The notes below the pieces were generated by a model. It worked only from the letters and a program-made list of their open reading frames with translations. It was not told where the DNA came from and ran no database searches. Below are positions 6,090 through 10,126 of a stretch of 10,126 nucleotides of DNA, piece after piece. The stretch is from Fen-1258 sp027348115. GTDB taxonomy: Bacteria > Bacteroidota > Ignavibacteria > Ignavibacteriales > Melioribacteraceae. The position numbers were made by a program, and so were the translations under genes. The stretch is taken from positions 1 through 10,126 of the forward strand of contig DAIEQA010000016.1 in the NCBI GenBank assembly GCA_027348115.1, written 5' to 3'. Every line of letters begins with the position of its first letter. Positions within the stretch are counted from its first letter, which is position 1.

Positions 6090-8300
6090 ATGAAAAAAAT
6101 ACTCTTTCTAATATTGGTCTTAGTATCAGTTCAGTTTGCTCAGAAAAAAACTTACGAACAACGCGCCGATTCTGTTCTCGCATTAATGACGCTTGATGAA
6201 AAAGTCGGCCAGCTTGTTCAATACAGCGGCGGGTTCGATACCGGCACAAGACCGGAACGCCCTACCGGCGATACCGGCGAAATGATTAGACTTGGAAAAG
6301 TAGGATCTTTCTTAAATATAGTTGGCGCAGAAGAAACAAAAAAATTACAAAAGATAGCTGTTGAAGAATCGCGTCTTAAAATACCGCTGATTTTTGGTTT
6401 AGATGTTATTCACGGTTACCGTTCAACATTCCCGGTTCCAATAGGCGAAGCGAGCACTTGGGATCCAGCGCTAATTGAAAAGTCGGCACGCTGCCAGGCT
6501 GAAGAAGCTTCATCGGCAGGAATTCATTGGACATTCAACCCGATGGTTGATATATCTCGCGACCCGCGCTGGGGTAGAATTATGGAAGGCAGCGGTGAAG
6601 ATCCGTATTTGGGATCGCAGCTCGCAGTAGCAAGAGTTAAGGGTTATCAAGGAAACGATCTTTCGGCAAACAACACAATACTCGCTTGTGTTAAACATTA
6701 TGCCGCTTACGGCGGGGCCGAAGGCGGAAGAGATTATAATACTGTAGATATGTCCGAACGAAATCTGAGAGAGTTTTATTTGAAGCCCTACGAAGCGGCT
6801 ATTAAAGCCGGCGCCGGTTCGGTTATGGCTTCGTTTAATGAGATCGGAGGAGTTCCGTCATCAGCTAGTAAATTTTTGATGACGCAGGTTCTTCGCGACG
6901 AATGGAAATCCGACGCGATGGTTGTAAGTGACTGGAATTCAATCGGCGAATTAATTCCGCACGGTGTTGCAAAAGATTTGAAGCAAGCCGCCGAACTTGG
7001 AATCAATGCAACGGTAGATATGGACATGGAAGCGAGCGCTTACTACTGGCATCTTGCCGAACTTGTAAAAGAAGGAAAAGTAAATATTAAATTGGTTGAC
7101 GGCGCCGTCCGCCGAGTATTAATAGCCAAATTTAAACTCGGCTTGTTCGACGATCCTTTTAAATATTGTGACGTTGAACGCGAGAAAAAAACAATCGGCT
7201 CCAAGGAAATTGTTGCCGCCACAAAAGAAGTAGCGCTTGAATCGTTAGTGCTTCTTAAGAACCAAAACAACACTCTTCCGTTAAATAAAAATATTAAAAA
7301 GATCGCCGTTATAGGCGCACTTGCAAATTCCAAAGAAGATCCGCTTGGCGGATGGGACGGGCAGAGCGATCCTAAAAATGTTGTTACTGTTCTTGAAGGA
7401 ATTAAAAATAAATTGGGAAACGCGGCGGAAGTTAATTACGCTGAAGGGTGCAAAGTCCTCGGCGATGACAAAAGCGGTTTCGACAAAGCGGTAAAAACCG
7501 TTCAAGAAGCAGACGCTGCCATTGTAGTCGTTGGCGAATTGCGCAGCATGACGGGCGAAGCAAGCGCAAGAGCTTCTCTCGATTTGCCGGGAATTCAGGA
7601 AGATTTGGTAAAAGAACTTTATAAAACCGGCAAGCCAATTATTGTTGTATTGATGAATGGCAGACCCTTGACCATTCCTTGGCTGCAAAATAATGTAGCT
7701 GCAATTCTCGAAACATGGTTTGCAGGTATCCAGGCAGGCAATGCAATTGCCGATGTTATATTCGGAGATTATAATCCAGACGGAAAATTGCCTGTTACCT
7801 TCCCGCGTTTTGTTGGGCAGGTTCCTATCTATTATAATCACAAAAATACCGGGAGACCGTATAACCCCGGCGATCATTTTACCTCATATTATATGGACTT
7901 GGACAACACTCCGCTTTATCCGTTTGGATATGGTTTAAGCTATTCGACATTTGAATATTCCAATCCAGTATTAAGTAAAACGCAGATTAAAAAAGATGAG
8001 TCGCTGGATGTGGCGGTTGATGTGAAGAATGTAAGCCAACGCGAAGGAACCGAAACCGTTCAATTATATATCCGGGATTTGGTCGGAAGTGTTACACGCC
8101 CGGTAAAAGAATTAAAGGACTTCGCCAAAATTTCTCTTAAGCCGGGAGAAATCAAACACATTGTGTTCACAATTACGCCGGAGAAATTAAAATTCTACGA
8201 CATCAACATGAATTATATCGTGGAGCCGGGAGACTTCAAAGTTTTTGTCGGCACAAGTTCGGATGATACAAAAGAAGCTTCGTTTACAGTTGTGGAATAA
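6090..8300 (+). CDS. bglX: GH3 beta-glucosidase, BglX-type, periplasmic
   Basis: This 736-residue enzyme is close in length to E. coli BglX (765). It removes terminal beta-linked glucose from oligosaccharides. Residues 1-17 are a Sec signal peptide (...SVQFA, then Q). There is no lipobox and no T9SS tail, so a periplasmic location is likely. The N-terminal GH3 barrel (about 30-350) carries the substrate-contact motifs GLDVIHG (103-109), WTFNPMVDISRDPRWGR (147-163), GSGEDPYL (167-174), KHYAAYGG (202-209) and the nucleophile motif VSDW with D281. The second GH3 domain (about 385-600) contains GELRSMTGEASAR, where E490 is the likely acid/base, then LDLPGIQ. Residues about 636-722 form the fibronectin III-like C-terminal domain typical of BglX. 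The start is supported by AAGG at 6079-6082, 7 bases before the ATG. The gene lies 44 bp after the GH16 gene, so it may use the oligosaccharides that enzyme releases. The exact linkage preference cannot be read from the sequence. Confidence 0.93.
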   Translation: MKKILFLILVLVSVQFAQKKTYEQRADSVLALMTLDEKVGQLVQYSGGFDTGTRPERPTGDTGEMIRLGKVGSFLNIVGAEETKKLQKIAVEESRLKIPLIFGLDVIHGYRSTFPVPIGEASTWDPALIEKSARCQAEEASSAGIHWTFNPMVDISRDPRWGRIMEGSGEDPYLGSQLAVARVKGYQGNDLSANNTILACVKHYAAYGGAEGGRDYNTVDMSERNLREFYLKPYEAAIKAGAGSVMASFNEIGGVPSSASKFLMTQVLRDEWKSDAMVVSDWNSIGELIPHGVAKDLKQAAELGINATVDMDMEASAYYWHLAELVKEGKVNIKLVDGAVRRVLIAKFKLGLFDDPFKYCDVEREKKTIGSKEIVAATKEVALESLVLLKNQNNTLPLNKNIKKIAVIGALANSKEDPLGGWDGQSDPKNVVTVLEGIKNKLGNAAEVNYAEGCKVLGDDKSGFDKAVKTVQEADAAIVVVGELRSMTGEASARASLDLPGIQEDLVKELYKTGKPIIVVLMNGRPLTIPWLQNNVAAILETWFAGIQAGNAIADVIFGDYNPDGKLPVTFPRFVGQVPIYYNHKNTGRPYNPGDHFTSYYMDLDNTPLYPFGYGLSYSTFEYSNPVLSKTQIKKDESLDVAVDVKNVSQREGTETVQLYIRDLVGSVTRPVKELKDFAKISLKPGEIKHIVFTITPEKLKFYDINMNYIVEPGDFKVFVGTSSDDTKEASFTVVE

Positions 8301-8327
8301 AAAGTAAAACGGAAAATTTGTTGGTGA

Positions 8328-8346
8328 TTCTAAAATTATTTTAGGA
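8328..8346 (+). promoter_or_regulatory. Small hairpin containing the ribosome binding site of the GH5 gene
   Basis: TTCTAAAA (8328-8335) can pair with TTTTAGGA (8339-8346) around a TTA loop, with one G-T pair. The 3' arm includes AGGA (8343-8346), which is 6 bases before the ATG at 8353. The stem is A/T-rich and weak, so it might only modulate translation slightly. Confidence 0.3.
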
Positions 8347-8352
8347 ACCGGC

Positions 8353-9567
8353 ATGAAAAATTTATTAAGAATTTTTTTCCTCGTTCTAATTTCGGCTGCT
8401 GCTTCGGCGCAGCCGAAATTATTTGTGCATGTAAGCAGTAAAAATTTTGTTGACGGCGACGGAAATGTGCTTGCCCTGAAAGGTATAAATCTCGGCAACT
8501 GGCTCAATCCGGAAGGGTATATGTTTGGACTGCATAACGTAAATTCGTTTCGGCTTATCGACGATGTAATTAAAGAATTAGTCGGCGCCGACGATGCCCG
8601 TTCGTTCTGGAAATCATTCCGCGATAACTATATTACAAGAGAAGATATTCGCTTCATCAAAAACGCCGGTATCAATCACATCCGCGTGCCGTTTAATTTC
8701 AAACTGTTCTTGGTTGAGGATCACCCGGAAATAATTCTTGAGGAAGGATTTGAACGGCTGGACGATGTAATTAAATGGTGCCGCGAGGAAAATCTTTACG
8801 TGATTCTCGATATGCACGCCGCACCGGGCGGTCAAACCGGCGACAATATTGACGACAGTTGGGGTTATCCGTTTCTCTTCGAAAATGAAATGGCCCAACA
8901 AACTACCATCCGGCTTTGGCAAAAGATTGCGGATCGATATAAAGATGAAAGAATCATCATTGGCTATGATTTGCTTAACGAACCGATACCTCACTACCTG
9001 CCGAATAAAGAAGAATTAAATCTGCTGCTTGAGCCGCTTTACAAAAAAATCACCGAAGCAATCCGAATTGTGGATAAAAACCACATTGTATTTATCGGAG
9101 GAGCGCAGTGGGATACAAATTTTAAAATGTTTACTGGCCCTTTCGATAAAAAATTCGTTTATACATTTCACCGGTACTGGATGCCGCCGGTTCAAAAAGA
9201 AATTCAGGATTGCATCGACCTTCGCGACAAGTACAATGTTCCTATTTGGCTTGGCGAGAGCGGCGAGAATACGGATGAGTGGATAGATTCGTTCAAAGTA
9301 ATGCTGGATAAAAATAATATCGGCTGGTGTTTTTGGCCTTACAAGAAAATGGATGCAAAGAGCTGCTTCGTATCATTTAAGAAAACAGATGAGTGGAAAG
9401 AGATTGTAAAGTATGCTGAAGGTTCGCGAAAGAATTTTGAAGAAATTAGGAAGAACAAACCGGCTAAGGATGTCATTCGCAAAGCTTTGGATGACCTAAT
9501 CGAAAATATAAAATTCAAAAACTGTTCCGTCAACAACGGCTACTTAAAAGCTCTTGGTCTAAAATGA
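8353..9567 (+). CDS. GH5 family glucanase (cellulase or exo-beta-glucanase-like)
   Basis: This 404-residue retaining glycosidase has the (beta/alpha)8 fold. Residues 1-19 are a signal peptide (...AAASA, then QPK). Clan GH-A residues are in the expected order: R111 in HIRVPF, H155 in LDMHAAPG, N209-E210-P in LLNEP (acid/base), H273 and Y275 in TFHRYW, E302 in WLGESGE (nucleophile), and W328 in WCFWPY. KGINLGNWL near 43-51 and the MHAAPGGQTGDNIDDSWG stretch recall the exo-1,3-glucanase-like branch of GH5, so beta-1,3-glucan oligosaccharides are as plausible a substrate as cello- or mixed-linkage ones. Residues about 352-404 form a charged, probably helical extension beyond the barrel. No T9SS tail or lipobox is present, so it is probably periplasmic. 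AGGA at 8343-8346 supports the start. It follows the GH3 gene by 52 bp and shares an ATGA overlap with the next gene, which suggests translational coupling. Confidence 0.92.
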   Translation: MKNLLRIFFLVLISAAASAQPKLFVHVSSKNFVDGDGNVLALKGINLGNWLNPEGYMFGLHNVNSFRLIDDVIKELVGADDARSFWKSFRDNYITREDIRFIKNAGINHIRVPFNFKLFLVEDHPEIILEEGFERLDDVIKWCREENLYVILDMHAAPGGQTGDNIDDSWGYPFLFENEMAQQTTIRLWQKIADRYKDERIIIGYDLLNEPIPHYLPNKEELNLLLEPLYKKITEAIRIVDKNHIVFIGGAQWDTNFKMFTGPFDKKFVYTFHRYWMPPVQKEIQDCIDLRDKYNVPIWLGESGENTDEWIDSFKVMLDKNNIGWCFWPYKKMDAKSCFVSFKKTDEWKEIVKYAEGSRKNFEEIRKNKPAKDVIRKALDDLIENIKFKNCSVNNGYLKALGLK

Positions 9568-10126
9568 AAAAGATTATTCGCATCCGGACAATAATACTTT
9601 TTCTTTTTTGCACATCAATAATTACCGCGCAATACGACGACACCGGCAAACGGGGATTATATTTTTCTAAGAAGGTTTATTCCGGATCGGATTTGCCGTC
9701 GCTCGAAAAAAATAAATTAAAACTTCCGCAGCCAATCCTTGAAGACAATAAAGAGTTAGTAGAATTATACTGGAAAGCCTGGGAATCGGCGTTCAAACAT
9801 TTTAAAAAACCTCCCAAGAGTTCCCCCTTTGTCTCCAACTATATTGATGAAGCGTTCTCGCCTTCCATTTTCCAGTGGGATTCTGTGTTCATGATTATGT
9901 TTGCGCGGTATGCTCATACTATCTTTCCCGCCATCCAATCGCTGGATAATTTTTACTGCAGGCAGTATGAGAATGGCTACATTTGCCGGGAAATTCAGGA
10001 GGAAGATGGACAGGATTATGTTTTTGAAGGACGGGAGCATACTGTAAATCCACCTTTGTTTAGCTGGGCTGAACTTGAGAATGCAAAAGTAAGCGGGGAC
10101 AAATCGAGAATTAAATTAGTGCTTCC
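9564..10126 (+). CDS. Clan GH-G-like (GH63/GH37-type) glycosidase, 5' part only
   Basis: This open frame runs off the right edge after 187 full codons with no stop. It starts at the ATG that overlaps the GH5 stop codon (ATGA). Residues 1-22 are a signal peptide (...TSIITA, then Q). The mature part has ELVELYWKAWESAF (64-77), YIDEAFSPSIFQWDSVFM (93-110), FPAIQSLDNFY (121-131) and NPPLFSWAE (162-170). These blocks resemble the (alpha/alpha)6-barrel glycosidases around GH63, mannosylglycerate hydrolase and trehalase, where a WD motif starts the active-site region. Family assignment is from memory of such motifs, and the catalytic residues further downstream are outside the window. Known members mostly act on alpha-linkages, so its place in a beta-glucan locus is unexplained. 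A shared transcript with the GH5 gene is very likely. Confidence 0.75.
   Translation, partial: MKKIIRIRTIILFLFCTSIITAQYDDTGKRGLYFSKKVYSGSDLPSLEKNKLKLPQPILEDNKELVELYWKAWESAFKHFKKPPKSSPFVSNYIDEAFSPSIFQWDSVFMIMFARYAHTIFPAIQSLDNFYCRQYENGYICREIQEEDGQDYVFEGREHTVNPPLFSWAELENAKVSGDKSRIKLVL

Noticed and set aside
7281..7877. Minus-strand open frame of 198 codons inside the GH3 gene
   Set aside because: The GH3 motifs on the plus strand are continuous through this stretch, and the reverse translation shows no family signature.
8187..8507. Minus-strand open frame spanning the GH3-GH5 gap
   Set aside because: It overlaps the end of GH3 and the signal peptide of GH5, both firmly supported, and its product has no recognisable features.

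Overview
All genes lie on the plus strand, with short gaps or overlaps. The window most resembles a member of the Ignavibacteriota (Ignavibacterium/Melioribacter relatives) or a nearby phylum of the Bacteroidota/Calditrichota neighbourhood. Three things point there: a C-terminal tail with the YQNYPNPFNPDT signature, a PorV/PorQ-like outer-membrane barrel paired with a large secreted protein that ends in a sorting-domain-like tail, and moderate GC content with Sec signal peptides ending in A-Q. The phylum call is an inference from protein style, not from a marker gene.

Layout: (1) positions 22-4117 hold a two-gene unit. The first gene encodes a large secreted protein of about 1018 residues with an acidic, Asp/Asn-rich, calcium-site-like segment, a fibronectin type III-like domain and a type IX secretion (T9SS) style tail. 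The second, 13 bp downstream, encodes a PorV/PorQ-family barrel. A hairpin at 4163-4186 probably ends this unit. (2) Positions 4219-10126 hold a run of four glycoside hydrolase genes. They are a GH16 lichenase-type beta-glucanase with Ig-like, malectin-like and T9SS-tail domains, a GH3 beta-glucosidase, a GH5 glucanase, and the 5' part of a clan GH-G-like (GH63/GH37-type) glycosidase that runs off the right edge. The last gene overlaps the GH5 stop by ATGA. No tRNA, rRNA, CRISPR or transposase was seen, and no gap exceeds about 100 bp.

Inferred job: use of beta-glucan (mixed-linkage or laminarin/cellulose-like). The GH16 enzyme has a surface-sorting tail and a probable carbohydrate-binding domain, so it would cut polymer outside the cell. 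The GH3 and GH5 enzymes have Sec signal peptides but no sorting tail or lipobox, so they would finish oligosaccharides in the periplasm. The upstream secreted-protein/barrel pair may help with surface binding or secretion. No SusC/SusD pair is visible inside the window.

The most notable feature is that the GH16 domain is circularly permuted. The strands that normally begin a lichenase (the DDFNSFDSNRW to GKLILCLT segment) follow the catalytic and C-terminal strands, the arrangement known from the Fibrobacter succinogenes 1,3-1,4-beta-glucanase.
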